A stretch of 64,000 nucleotides of DNA from Frankiales bacterium (GCA_025966315.1 JAOPUZ010000011.1:1-64000); one strand, 5' to 3'; shown: positions 1 to 9,423, counted from the stretch's first letter. Numbers and translations are program-made. The notes: generated from the sequence alone by a model not told the origin.

Positions 1-80
1 GTCCCCGAATGCAGTGCTTCCATAACCACAAACCTAAACGCAGGGTCCGACAGAAACCGGGCCGTAAACGCCCACCGGTC

Positions 81-114
81 GAGAATCATCAACAAAATAA
101 GCCGAAAGCGAACA
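81..114. repeat. 34-bp direct repeat, left copy
   Basis: This 34-base stretch recurs at 937-970 with 33 of 34 bases identical; the single difference is A versus G at the fourteenth base. The two copies bracket the 15-bp minisatellite, so the whole block looks like a unit of flank, satellite, flank. Read on the minus strand both copies would encode CSLSAYFVDDSR, but no convincing gene contains it. The sequence shows a duplication; its function is unknown. Confidence 0.75.
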
Positions 115-226
115 CCCGCCCCGAGTCACCGACACCGACCCCGACACGATCGCTACCGATGCGCGAGTGGCCTCAAGCCGCGCGCGGTGAGGAACCGCGG
201 CCACCAGCACAACACGGACGACAGCC

Positions 227-840
227 GCGACACCAACAGTCGCAACGCCAGGGCCTGCAGCATCAACAGCCGCAACACCAACGCCTGCGACACCAACGGC
301 CGCAACACCAACGCCTGCCGCATCAACAGGCGCGACACTAACAGCCACAACGCCAACGCCTGCGACACGAACGGCCGCGACACCAGCGCCTGCGACACGA
401 ACGGCCGCGACACCAGCGCCTGCGACACCAGCGGCCGCGACACCAACAGCGGCGACACCAACGCCTGCGACACCAGCGCCTGCAGCACCAACGGCCGCGA
501 CACCAACGCCTGCGACACGAACGGCCGCAACACCAACGCCTGCGACACCAACGCCTGCGACACCAACGCCTGCGACACAAACGCCTGCGACACCAACGGC
601 CGCGACACCAACGCCTGCGACACCAACGGCCGCGACACCAACGTCTGCGACACCAACGGCCGCGACACCAACGCCTGCGACACCAACGCCTGCGACACCA
701 ACGGCCGCGACACCAACGGCCGCGACACCAACGCCTGCGACACCAACGCCTGCGACACCAACGCCTGCGATACCAACGCCTGCGATACCAACGCCTGCGA
801 CACCAACGCCTGCGACACCAACGCCTGCGACACCGGCGGC
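227..840. repeat. 15-bp tandem minisatellite, about 41 units
   Basis: Degenerate tandem repeat with the core unit GCGACACCAACGCCT, alternating with a GGCCGC-containing variant. Because the period is five codons and the unit has no stop in any phase, all six frames are open here: plus frames read ATPTP, RHQRL and DTNAC, and minus frames read GVGVA, ALVSQ and RRWCR. The Pro/Thr-rich plus frame (open 191-1138) would resemble a cell-wall linker, but it has no start codon before 845. I see no ribosome binding site or domain that singles out one frame, so this is annotated as a repeat, not a gene. It could be the linker part of a degraded surface protein. Confidence 0.85.
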
Positions 841-845
841 CGCGG

Positions 846-1445
846 TGTCTGAGTCGGTTTCTGGATGTCGCGCTGTCATAGGGGTAAACGTAGACACGGG
901 GCCCGACAAGAATCGATCCGAAGCGACCAGGCCGCCGAGAATCATCAACGAAATAAGCCGAAAGCGAACAACAGCGTGCCGTCACAAGTGCAAGCACGTC
1001 GGCCAGCCGCCAGCCGTAGCCGGGTTTCGGATGTTGGTTGGTGGAGTTGGTGTGTGCCTGGTAAGGACGATTTGGACAGGACACGGCAGATTCTCGGAGT
1101 GCACCGCACCGACACTTTCCCTATATTGTTATGGCTAAATCACGGTCAGTAACATTGTCGGGCCCGACCCGAAACAACAACGGCCCGCAGCACGTGAGCC
1201 AGGATAACCTTGCAGTCATCCCAGCTCGCTCGTTGATCCTCAGTCCTAATTGGTCATCACGAACAAGTGAGAGGGGCGTCCTGCAGGCCGCTCAGCGCCT
1301 GCGGGTCTGTTCCGCTGGAGGGCCAGCTGTTGGCGGCGACGCGAAAGTGTCGGGGCCGGCTTGCATCCAGGTCGAGCTGACCCGGGAGAACTGCTCTGTC
1401 GAGGCGCCAGACGCTCGCTCGATCTATTCGCCGGGGATTGCTGGC
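846..1445. other. Intergenic stretch with right flank repeat, no gene supported
   Basis: About 600 bases between the minisatellite and the glycoside hydrolase gene. It holds the right copy of the 34-bp repeat (937-970). Short open frames here are continuations of the satellite frames and lack homology I recognise. Composition becomes less GC-rich around 1110-1250. I see no RNA gene or clear promoter in it. Confidence 0.5.
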
Positions 1446-1890
1446 CTAGCGTCGAGCCGCGGCGGCCTTAGCGGCGGCGGCCTTGACGGCGGCGGCCTTC
1501 TTAGCAGCGGCTTTGCGTACGGCGGCGGCGTGCTTGGCGGCGGCGGCTTTGCGTACAGCGGCGGCCTTCTTGACGGCGGCGGCTTTGCGTACGGCGGCGG
1601 CTCGCTTCACCGCAGCATTGTGAGCGACAACTGCGGCGCGCTTGACGGCAACGGCGTGCGCCGCAGCAGCAGCTTTGGCGGCGGCAGCCTTGGCGGCGGC
1701 AGCTTTCGCGGCGGCGGCAGCCTTGGCGGTGGCGGCAGCCTTGGCGGCGGCAGCAGCCTTGGCGGCGGCAGCAGCCTTAGCAGCGGCAGCAGCCTTAGCA
1801 GCGGCGGCGGCCTTAGCGGCGGCGGCGGCCTTGGCGTCCGCAGCGGCCTTAGCAGCCGCGGCAGCGGCAGCAGCCTTCGCCGCGCCATCG
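1446..1890 (-). repeat. Ala/Lys-encoding low-complexity repeat
   Basis: The 3' end of the glycoside hydrolase gene is a GCC/GCG/AAG repeat encoding mainly AAAAAK and KKAAAVR units. Plus-strand reading gives matching poly-Ala or Gly/Ser frames, which explains several spurious antisense open frames. Such basic tails in actinobacteria often bind polyanions such as DNA or acidic cell-wall polymers; that role is inference here. Confidence 0.8.
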
Positions 1891-3203
1891 TCAGAGGGTG
1901 CACCGGCTGTGGAACCCGCGGGCCCCGCCGAAGCCGCGACCGGCGCCAGCGCCGGGACGGTCGAGCCCGGAGTTGACCGAGCTGCGAGTTGGCTCAGCTG
2001 AAAGGTGCCGTCCCAGACCTGGTCATCGTGCGCCCAGTAGAGGCCTTGGAATCCACAGGTCACCGCTTGATTCATCGAGACCGCGAGTAGTCCGTCGCTA
2101 CCAGTGCTGCGGTAATGAGCGAGGTTCGACGCGGTGAAGCCAGGATTCTCACCGGCCTTGCCGAAGCCGTACTCGTCCGCCAGGCGGCTGACCCAACGTA
2201 CGGCGGACCATCCAGAGTAATTAGGCGCATTGACTGACACGGCACGGTCCGTCGTGGCGCAACCGCTATCGGCGCCGGAGCCGTCGGCCACCGAGGACAT
2301 GTACGCAACAACGTTCGGCTGGCCGACGAGGTCGGCGTAGACCTGGCCCCACACCGCGCCGACGCCGAGTGTTCCGTTCGGCAGGTTGGCGGCGATGGCG
2401 CTCGTCCACTTGTTGGGTACGACGCCCATGCCGGGCGTGACGATCTGGAAGTAACCCGCGAAGCCGGTCGCCTGGATCACGCCAATCTGCCATTTTGCGA
2501 CGTCGGCGAGTGACGCGATGTACCAGTCAGCCCACTGGCCGACCTGAGCCTGGGTGAGACCGGGCGTGCCGGTCTTCCAGGTCGGGAACGGATTGCGCTG
2601 CACCGTTGGTGGTAGGCCGACGCCGGTCAAAGCGTGCACGTCATAGCCCCAATAGGCGCCGCTCTGCGGGTATAGCAGCTCGCTCTTGCCACCGCTGGTC
2701 ACCCGGATCGCCCAGAAGTTCTTGAATCCGAGCGCGGCGTCCGCGTGGGCGAGCATGTCCGCGGCGTAGCTGCGCAACTGCTGGTCGAAGACGAGGTTGA
2801 TCTCGGACGAGGACTTGCCGGTCTGATCGACGAAGTGACTATCCGGCAGGGCTGCGGCCCACGCGGGTACGAAGTGCAAGCCCAGGCCGAGGGTGACTCG
2901 CATTCCGGCGTTCTGGTACGCCAGCAACTGGGCGCGCATCTGCTTCTCGTAGTTGGCGTCGAAAACGCCCGGCTTCGGCTCGTACGCGCGCCAGCTGAGT
3001 TCCATCATGGCGACCTTCAAGCCCGCCGCGGATTCGGTGGCGGCGGTGGCCGGGTGGGTGTCCAGGGTCGCGACGAACGGTCGTGGAGTTGCTGCTGCGG
3101 CAGTTGAGGCGTTGGCGATCATGCTGGTGCCAGTGGCCGTCAACGCGAGCACGGCGAAGCTGACGATGAATGATCGCGTGCGTGCGCGGCGGATAACATT
3201 CAT
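1446..3203 (-). CDS. Secreted GH-A-type glycoside hydrolase with Ala/Lys-rich tail
   Basis: 585-residue protein starting at the ATG at 3203, chosen because AGGGG lies about 9 bases upstream and because a signal peptide (RRARTR followed by a hydrophobic stretch and an AxA-type cleavage region near residue 35) starts there; an upstream in-frame start at 3326 would add 41 non-conserved residues. Residues 40-430 look like a TIM-barrel hydrolase of the GH42/GH-A type (SWRAYEPKPGVFD, GLGLHFVPAW, GGKSELLYPQ, GLYWAHDDQVWDG). The last ~145 residues are AAAAK repeats resembling a histone H1 or HupB tail. Its place beside glycosyltransferases suggests it trims or degrades an exported polysaccharide. The exact substrate and catalytic glutamates are inferred, not proven. 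Confidence 0.7.
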   Translation of the reverse strand: MNVIRRARTRSFIVSFAVLALTATGTSMIANASTAAAATPRPFVATLDTHPATAATESAAGLKVAMMELSWRAYEPKPGVFDANYEKQMRAQLLAYQNAGMRVTLGLGLHFVPAWAAALPDSHFVDQTGKSSSEINLVFDQQLRSYAADMLAHADAALGFKNFWAIRVTSGGKSELLYPQSGAYWGYDVHALTGVGLPPTVQRNPFPTWKTGTPGLTQAQVGQWADWYIASLADVAKWQIGVIQATGFAGYFQIVTPGMGVVPNKWTSAIAANLPNGTLGVGAVWGQVYADLVGQPNVVAYMSSVADGSGADSGCATTDRAVSVNAPNYSGWSAVRWVSRLADEYGFGKAGENPGFTASNLAHYRSTGSDGLLAVSMNQAVTCGFQGLYWAHDDQVWDGTFQLSQLAARSTPGSTVPALAPVAASAGPAGSTAGAPSDDGAAKAAAAAAAAKAAADAKAAAAAKAAAAAKAAAAAKAAAAAKAAAAAKAAATAKAAAAAKAAAAKAAAAKAAAAAHAVAVKRAAVVAHNAAVKRAAAVRKAAAVKKAAAVRKAAAAKHAAAVRKAAAKKAAAVKAAAAKAAAARR

Positions 3204-3290
3204 TGGGTACGGCCCCTGTGGTCGGCTGCGTGGCGGGTCAGTAGTTGACGTCTCAGTAGTCAGATCGGTTACTCTCTGCAACTCTTTAGA

Positions 3291-4532
3291 GTGTCGAAAC
3301 CACGGCAATTCCAAAGATCTCCTCAAGTACGGTCAAATTCGGTCGACTTCTCTCGCATTTCGACTACTCGGCGTCAGGAGCGCGCTATCCGGATCGCATT
3401 CCTGAGTCACACTGCGTTGTCCAGCGTGTTCCGCGTGGGAAGTCATCACCTCGCTCGCGAATTGGCCGCGATGGGGCATCACGTCGTCCACATCAGCAAT
3501 CCCGTGTCCGTCGCGAGCCTGGTCGGGCGCGACCCGGAATTCCGGCGGCGGGCCCGGCTGGCGGTACCGCTGCGGCTACACCGGCATGACGACGTCCTGC
3601 ACGCCGTTCCGTGGAGCGTCTTCCCGCTGTCTCGCGATCCCATCGGACGGCCGCTCACGCTCGGCTCTACCGGTCTGCTGCGCCGCCGCCTCGCCGCCGC
3701 CGGACTGTTGCCGATCGACGTGGCGCTGGTGGACGAGCCCAAGCTGGCGTACCTGCTCCCGATGCTGGCCGCGGCGACGGTGATCTACCGGCCGACCGAC
3801 GTCAACGCCGCCCCGAGCACGCGAGGCGCGGAGGACCGCCTGCTCGCCGATTGCTCCGTTTGCTCGGATTGCCGTGGTGTGATCGCGACCTCGCAGCACG
3901 TCCTCGATGAGCTGACTCGCCGGCATCGGTTGAGCCGGACAGCCGTCATCGCCAACGGCGTGGATTTTGAGCGGTTCAACCGAGCGGGGGCCGCACCCTC
4001 GATTGAAACGGGTGCCGGCTCAACATCCGACAAGCGTCAGGGCGCCGTCTACGTGGGTGCATTGGACGCCCGTTTCGACTGGGCCGCGTTGACGGCGGTG
4101 GCCGCGGCCCGACCGGACGTGGGTATCGACCTGTTCGGCCCGGCCGGCACGCGACCGTCCAACGTGCCGCCCAACGTCCAGCTGCGTGGTCCGGTGCCGT
4201 ATTCCGAATTGCCGCTGGTACTGGCGCGTTACCGGGTGGGCTTGTTACCGCTTTCCGACGAGCCAACCAACGCCGGGCGCAGCCCTATGAAACTCTACGA
4301 ATACCTCGCGGCCGGCCTGTCCGTCTGGACGCGGGCCACGGCGTCGATGCCGGCCGAAATGCAGGACGTGCATCGGTACACCGGAGCGTCGGACGCGGTG
4401 AGCGCCTTCGCGGCCGCGTTGGCCGACCCGTTGACGGGGGACGGGATGCGGGCGGCCCGGGCCATGGATTGGTCCGCCCGAGCGGTGCAGTTGCTCGAAG
4501 CGATAGCGGTTATGACCCGGACGGATCGGTAG
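3291..4532 (+). CDS. GumK-like glycosyltransferase
   Basis: 413-residue cytoplasmic or membrane-peripheral glycosyltransferase. The N-terminal Rossmann region begins at about residue 33 (RIAFLSHTALSSVFRVGSHHLAREL), a signature shared with GumK-type glucuronosyltransferases. The C-terminal GT-B half contains ANGVDFERFN and the NAGRSPMKLYEYLAAGLSVW donor-binding segment typical of GT4-like enzymes. The annotated GTG start at 3291 gives about 30 unconserved residues, so a later start is possible. It is divergent from the secreted hydrolase (87-base intergenic region holding both promoters) and overlaps the convergent GT39-like gene by 23 bases. Likely adds a sugar to a lipid-linked exopolysaccharide intermediate; the sugar is unknown. 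Confidence 0.75.
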   Translation: MSKPRQFQRSPQVRSNSVDFSRISTTRRQERAIRIAFLSHTALSSVFRVGSHHLARELAAMGHHVVHISNPVSVASLVGRDPEFRRRARLAVPLRLHRHDDVLHAVPWSVFPLSRDPIGRPLTLGSTGLLRRRLAAAGLLPIDVALVDEPKLAYLLPMLAAATVIYRPTDVNAAPSTRGAEDRLLADCSVCSDCRGVIATSQHVLDELTRRHRLSRTAVIANGVDFERFNRAGAAPSIETGAGSTSDKRQGAVYVGALDARFDWAALTAVAAARPDVGIDLFGPAGTRPSNVPPNVQLRGPVPYSELPLVLARYRVGLLPLSDEPTNAGRSPMKLYEYLAAGLSVWTRATASMPAEMQDVHRYTGASDAVSAFAAALADPLTGDGMRAARAMDWSARAVQLLEAIAVMTRTDR

Positions 4533-6468
4533 CCGCTGCGTCGCGTCCACCCCGCTGGCGACCCAATGCCGCCAGTGTCGAGCCGCCGATCACGATGAGG
4601 ATCGCGCCCCCCAGCAATGCCACGAAGGTGCCGGCCGGCGCGTTGCGAACGGGCACCGGCAGATTCGCGCGACAGGTGCCGGCCGGCTTCGCTGCCAGCG
4701 GGCCGACTTGCCACACCTGGATTCCCTCCGACGAACGGCTCGCGGTGCGATAGATCAACGTGCCGTTCGTACTGATCCAGGCGGCGAGTTTCGGAGTCAT
4801 GTTGCCGTAACTGTTGCGAGCGTCCTTGGGGGACAGCAGGAAGACGTGGACATCGGCCGCCAGCGCCGTCGGGCCGTCCTGGTAGTCGGTCACGAGCTGA
4901 TCGGCCAGCGCGACCTGCCATCGAGCTTGGCTGCCACTGGCGTTCACGGGGGTGCACGCGGGCAGGTTGCGCGCGACAAACGCTGCGGCCTGGGTCGTCC
5001 CGTCGTCTCGTCCGATCAGGTAGTAGTGGCCCCAGCCGACGAGCGCCAGCCCCAGCCCGAGCACGCAGATCACGCCGGCGGCGATCAGTCTCGGCGTCCC
5101 GCCGCTGAACCGGTGCGGGCGATTCGCGCCGGTCGTTGTCTGCGCGCCGGTCGTTGTCTGCGTACCGGTCGTTGTCTGCGTACCGGGCGTCGGCTGCGCG
5201 ACGGCCGCCCCGGTAGCTGCGAATGCCTCGACGCTCACCGGTTCGATGGCCGGCCACCAGCCGGCCAGGCCCGCGATCCCGTACGCGCACAGCAGCGCCG
5301 ATACCGGGACGGTATACATCGTGAATTGCTGATTGCCTTGGCCGAAGGCGAAGGAGTAGCCGAAGAACGCAAAACTGGTGAGCGAATACGCGATGACGAC
5401 GGCTACCGGCTCGCTCACGGACTGCCGCGCGATCAGTCGCATGGCCGTCCGGACAACCAGTACGACCAGCACCATCGCGGCCAGTGCCAGCTGGACGTAG
5501 CCACTGGCGTACAGCCAGGCGGTGCGTGAGAATTCGCCGCTGGCCGAGCTCTGTGCGACGTTGATCCCGGAGGTCTGCAGCAGTCCGGACAAGCGGCGCA
5601 GGCTGACTGTTTGCTGGCTCCAGAAGTAGCTGCCGTGTCCGGTGATCGCGGCCCACAGCGGGAACGTCAGCCAGATGAGTGCGCCGAGGCCGAGAGCGGC
5701 GAGGGCGATGAAGCTGCGGCGGCGATCACGCAGGACGAGTGCGGCCAGCAACGGTGTGAAGGCTTCGAACACCACCAGCTGTTTGGTCAGGCACGCGAGG
5801 GCGACGGCGATTCCGAGGCCGGCGACCTGGGTCGGGACGGAGCGGTGCCGCCAAGCGGTCGCGATCACTACGACGCCGGCGCCGGCGAACAGTGCCGCGG
5901 GCTCGAGCAGCACCGTTCGCCCGAAGCCCAGGAAGAACCCGTTGGTGGCGACGAGCAGCCCGGCCAACGTACCGATGAGCAGTCGCCGACGGTCGGCGAG
6001 CCGATCCATCGCTCGGGCCGGGCCGCCCCGGCCGATCACACAGACCAGCACGACTACGCCGACACCGAAAAGGGCGTTGAGATATCGCAGCGCGTGCAGG
6101 GAATCCAGCACCGGGCCGGTGCCGGTACGGGTGAGGAACTGCCAGGCGGCGGCGACCAGGAAGTACAGCGGCGGGTGGACCAGGAACGGCCCGCGGGCAA
6201 TCGATACGGCGTCGTTGTTGAGGATGTGCCGGGCAAGCTCGGTGTACACGACTTCGTCCTGATCGAAATCGGGCGATCGGTTCAGCCGCAGCATGAGCAG
6301 CAGCGCGGCGATCGCCGCGGCGACCCCGAACAGGAACGCCGGCCGGTCAACCAGCCGCCGCCGGCCCGCCGCCGAGGGGTCGTTCGGGTCGTTCGGGTCG
6401 TCCGCATCGAGCTCGAGTTGGGTCGCGCCATCGGCACGGCTCACGGTGATCGGCTCCCTGATCGTCAA
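4510..6468 (-). CDS. GT39-like integral membrane glycosyltransferase
   Basis: 652-residue polytopic membrane protein. After a short Asp/Asn-Pro-rich cytosolic leader (DDPNDPNDP) come about ten hydrophobic segments. The first extracytoplasmic loop has SPDFDQDEVVYTELARHIL, matching the acidic motif of the ArnT/PMT/GT39 superfamily that uses polyprenyl-phosphate sugars. A TQTTTG/AQTTTG linker, encoded by an 18-bp repeat near 5130-5185, precedes the last periplasmic domain (residues ~470-620), and a final membrane helix sits near the C terminus. It lies 55 bases downstream of the GT4-GAF gene on the same strand, so probably the same transcript. Likely transfers a sugar to the exported glycan or to protein outside the membrane. 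Confidence 0.75.
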   Translation of the reverse strand: MTIREPITVSRADGATQLELDADDPNDPNDPSAAGRRRLVDRPAFLFGVAAAIAALLLMLRLNRSPDFDQDEVVYTELARHILNNDAVSIARGPFLVHPPLYFLVAAAWQFLTRTGTGPVLDSLHALRYLNALFGVGVVVLVCVIGRGGPARAMDRLADRRRLLIGTLAGLLVATNGFFLGFGRTVLLEPAALFAGAGVVVIATAWRHRSVPTQVAGLGIAVALACLTKQLVVFEAFTPLLAALVLRDRRRSFIALAALGLGALIWLTFPLWAAITGHGSYFWSQQTVSLRRLSGLLQTSGINVAQSSASGEFSRTAWLYASGYVQLALAAMVLVVLVVRTAMRLIARQSVSEPVAVVIAYSLTSFAFFGYSFAFGQGNQQFTMYTVPVSALLCAYGIAGLAGWWPAIEPVSVEAFAATGAAVAQPTPGTQTTTGTQTTTGAQTTTGANRPHRFSGGTPRLIAAGVICVLGLGLALVGWGHYYLIGRDDGTTQAAAFVARNLPACTPVNASGSQARWQVALADQLVTDYQDGPTALAADVHVFLLSPKDARNSYGNMTPKLAAWISTNGTLIYRTASRSSEGIQVWQVGPLAAKPAGTCRANLPVPVRNAPAGTFVALLGGAILIVIGGSTLAALGRQRGGRDAAATDPSGS

Positions 6469-6523
6469 CAGTCAGCGGCCAGCTGCTCAGCACGCCCCAC
6501 GATGTCGCGTAGGACATTGCGGA

Positions 6524-8140
6524 TCAGCGCGAGTCACCAGCTGGGCTCGAAGCCAACACTCTAAGGGCAATGTGTAGGTGGTCTGGACCGAACGGGGCGC
6601 GTTCGTCGGAATTCGTGGACAACCCGAGCACGGAGACGGTGTGCCGGGTTCGTCGTACCGGCACCAGGATGGACGAGCTCAGCTCCGGTCGGTGCAGCAG
6701 GTTGCGCAGTTCCGCCGGCAGCGGGGCGGTGGATGAGATGAGCACCGGACGGTTGGCCCGCGCGATGTAACGCGCGACCGGGGCGTCGGCGCGGAAGCCG
6801 TGCTGCCGATGGCGCCAGATGTGCGCTTGCGCGGCATCGGTGTGCCGTGACATCAGGGACAAACTCACCTGCTCGACGGCGAGGGCGTCGGCCAGGCGAT
6901 CCAGTAGTTGTTCGGGATGTTGCCAGCGCGCCGGGATGGCCGCGCTCGCCCGACGATCCATGTTGCCGGCGATCGCGCCGTGCATTGTGTCGGCGTAGGC
7001 ACCGGCCATCACGTTCACGCTCATGGTCTTGGATCGCTCGAGTGACTTCGCGGACAGCTCGGCCAGCAGGGCCGGGTCACCCAGCAGCCGCTGCATCGCC
7101 GCGCCCAGGGCCATCGCGTTGCCCGGCGCGACGAGCAGCCCGGTATGCGACGCGACTTCACGCACCCCAGGCAGATCCGAGGCCAGGGGCACGCAACCCG
7201 CGGCCATGCCTTCCATCAGCACCAGACCGTAGGCCTCGGCCGTGGTCGTGCTCGGCAACGCGATGACGTCGTGTTCGAGGTAGACCTGCCAAAGGTCGGC
7301 GTCGCTGAGCCGGCCCAGCAGCTGTACGGCCGGCATGTCGGCCCGCGCGATCCGCTCGGTGATCTGCGGCAACATCGGGCCGGCACCGACGATGGACAGC
7401 CTGATGCCGTGCTGGCCCGCGACCGCATCCAGCAGAACGTCCACGCCCTTGTAGCTGCGCAATTGCCCGACGAAGAGCACCTTCAATTCGCGCGGGAGCA
7501 CACTCGTCGACGATCGAGGCGGCCGCGAGACGGCGGGGGCGGCCTCGACCGCCCAGGGAATGACGGTGACCTCCGGGCCGGTGGCGTGGCGGATCTTGGC
7601 GTGGTAATCGTGCGAGCTCACGACGACGACGTCGGCGAACTTCGACAGCAACCGATTGAGCTTGTTGTAGACGGCACACCAGCGTTCCCAGGAGCGAATC
7701 GCCAGATCCGAATGATGGGTGTAGACGATCGCGGGACGGTTGTGGTGGTGCACCGACCGCACGAACAGCAGGAACAGCTCGCTGATCGTCGGCACCGGGC
7801 CGTGCACGTTCACCACGTCGTAGCCGTGCAGCTGGCGTCGCAGCCGCGGCCAGAATAGTGCGAACGCCGAGATCCGAACCTCGTCACGCATGTACTTCGG
7901 GTAGTCATCGCGGCTGAGCACTTCGACGTGATGACCCTGCTCCTCCAGTCCCCGGCGCAGCAGGTCGACCGTCTTGGAGATACCGCTGATCACGGGCGGT
8001 GCTTCGGAGGTGAGAATCAGAATTCGTAACGAACCGGACCGAAATGGTCGCGGGTTCTGCTGAGCGCCAGCGCGGCGATTCGAGGTGCGACGCCTTGCTC
8101 GCAGTCCTCGTCGGGCCGAACCGACCAGTGCAAAAGACAT
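6524..8140 (-). CDS. GT4 glycosyltransferase fused to a C-terminal GAF-like domain
   Basis: 538 residues from the ATG at 8140, preferred because GGGAG lies just upstream; an ATG seven codons earlier (8161) is the alternative. Residues ~38-390 form a GT4 GT-B enzyme (LTSEAPPVISGISKTVDLLRR, VVNVHGPVPTISEL, FVGQLRSYKGVDVLL, EAYGLVLMEGMAAGCVPLASD with the EX7E motif). Residues ~400-538 (HPEQLLDRLADALAVEQVSLSL through VPVRRTRHTVSVLGL) resemble a GAF sensor fold, which is unusual on a glycosyltransferase. This suggests sugar transfer gated by a small ligand. It sits between a GT4 gene (113 bases upstream) and the GT39-like gene. The GT call is firm; the GAF assignment is by pattern only. Confidence 0.75.
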   Translation of the reverse strand: MSFALVGSARRGLRARRRTSNRRAGAQQNPRPFRSGSLRILILTSEAPPVISGISKTVDLLRRGLEEQGHHVEVLSRDDYPKYMRDEVRISAFALFWPRLRRQLHGYDVVNVHGPVPTISELFLLFVRSVHHHNRPAIVYTHHSDLAIRSWERWCAVYNKLNRLLSKFADVVVVSSHDYHAKIRHATGPEVTVIPWAVEAAPAVSRPPRSSTSVLPRELKVLFVGQLRSYKGVDVLLDAVAGQHGIRLSIVGAGPMLPQITERIARADMPAVQLLGRLSDADLWQVYLEHDVIALPSTTTAEAYGLVLMEGMAAGCVPLASDLPGVREVASHTGLLVAPGNAMALGAAMQRLLGDPALLAELSAKSLERSKTMSVNVMAGAYADTMHGAIAGNMDRRASAAIPARWQHPEQLLDRLADALAVEQVSLSLMSRHTDAAQAHIWRHRQHGFRADAPVARYIARANRPVLISSTAPLPAELRNLLHRPELSSSILVPVRRTRHTVSVLGLSTNSDERAPFGPDHLHIALRVLASSPAGDSR

Positions 8141-8253
8141 GGTGCTCCCGGCATTCGTCATTGGCGAATGTATAAATCCCCGTGGCGCAACCAGCTTCGG
8201 TCACGTTGATCTTGGTGGTGCGACGTGTCGTACGAATAACTAAGAGATCGAAG

Positions 8254-9423
8254 TCATGTTAAAAGTACGTGACGCTTTGCGCGATCGTAGAGCAATTCGA
8301 GTTTTGCTGTCTGAGAGTCGATGGAAAATTCCGCGGCCACCCGGCGTTGTCCGGCGTGTCCCATTTTGGCGGCCAGCTCCGGATCGTTGAGAAGCTGTTC
8401 CAGTCGCTTGCTGAGGGCGGAAACATCGCCTTCGTTGACCAGCCAGCCGGTGATGCCGTCCAACACCGCTTCGGCCACGCCGCCGTGGTCGTAGGCGACG
8501 CTCGGCAGTGATTGCTGTGCGGCCTCGAGAAAAACCAGGCCAAAACCTTCGCAGTCACCGTCTGGCGCAACCCGAGACGGCCCGCAGAAGACCGTGTGTG
8601 AAGCGAGCTCGGAGGCAATCTCGGCCGAGGTGCGCATCCCGGTGAATCGAGCGTTGACGCCGAGTGTGCGGGCCAGTTCCTGCAAGGTTGCCGCCAGCGG
8701 TCCGTAGCCGACGATCGTGACCGGGATGGAGCGCAATGGCTCAGGCAACGCGGCAACCGCATGCAGCAAGTCGCCCACGCCCTTTTTCGGCACCAGCCGC
8801 CCGACGAAGACGATGCCGGGCTGCCGCCGCGAGTGGTCCGACGGCGCTCGCGGGGGTACGCCGATGTGATGCACCACCACCTTGTCCGGCGGTGCGCCCA
8901 ACGCGATCAAACGGCGCCGGACAAAGTCCGACACCGCGATCAGCAGGGACGCTTCGGCGAACAGGGCCCGCAGCCGGCGGCGGTACCACCAGCCCCGCAG
9001 CCCGGCCCGGGCCGGCAAACGGGTGATGTCCATGCCGTGGAAGGTGACCAGCAACGGCTTGCCGGCCCGGCGTGCGTACGGCATAGCGGACAACCCGTCG
9101 GGGGCGAAGTGGGCATGCACGAGGTCGACGTCCGGCGCTTCGACGACCCGGCGCAGCTGGCGGCGGGCGCCGGGATGCCCGGGCAACCGCATGGCCACCT
9201 TTCCCCAGATCGTGTTCGGGTACGGAGCGAGGTCCGCGGCCAGCAGTGGCACCTCCGTATTCCGGAAACCGACGCGTATCGCGGACCAGCGTTTCAAGGC
9301 CAGCGTCTGATCGCGGACGAAGGTCTCCGAATGGGCCAACCAGAAGTTCCGCCAGACGACCAGCTTGGGGCGCTCGCCGAGGACACCGCGTTCGTCCGGG
9401 CGGGCGGGATCAGCCGTGGCCAC
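8254..9423 (-). CDS. GT4-family glycosyltransferase
   Basis: 389-residue GT-B enzyme of normal length. It shows the acceptor domain (VVWRNFWLAHSETFVRDQ, LVHAHFAPDGLSA, VTFHGMDITRL) and the donor domain (GIVFVGRLVPKKGVGDLL, VGYGPL, then DCEGFGLVFLEAAQQSLPSVAYDHGG, containing the EGFGLVFLEA EX7E motif). The ETFVRDQ and HFAPDG motifs are typical of colanic-acid or exopolysaccharide WcaL/WcaC-like transferases. Its start overlaps the flippase gene by 14 bases, indicating translational coupling in a flippase-GT4-GT4/GAF-GT39 operon. Role inferred: elongation of a lipid-linked repeat unit on the cytoplasmic face. Confidence 0.8.
   Translation of the reverse strand: MATADPARPDERGVLGERPKLVVWRNFWLAHSETFVRDQTLALKRWSAIRVGFRNTEVPLLAADLAPYPNTIWGKVAMRLPGHPGARRQLRRVVEAPDVDLVHAHFAPDGLSAMPYARRAGKPLLVTFHGMDITRLPARAGLRGWWYRRRLRALFAEASLLIAVSDFVRRRLIALGAPPDKVVVHHIGVPPRAPSDHSRRQPGIVFVGRLVPKKGVGDLLHAVAALPEPLRSIPVTIVGYGPLAATLQELARTLGVNARFTGMRTSAEIASELASHTVFCGPSRVAPDGDCEGFGLVFLEAAQQSLPSVAYDHGGVAEAVLDGITGWLVNEGDVSALSKRLEQLLNDPELAAKMGHAGQRRVAAEFSIDSQTAKLELLYDRAKRHVLLT

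Noticed and set aside
34-1084. Long open frames over the minisatellite on both strands (GVGVA, ALVSQ, RRWCR and DTNAC repeats)
   Set aside because: All six frames are open because of the 15-bp period; none has a convincing start, ribosome site or domain.
4295-5656. A 453-codon minus-strand frame antisense or out of frame to the GT39-like and GumK-like genes
   Set aside because: It is a shadow of the high-GC coding of two recognisable genes and has no family features.
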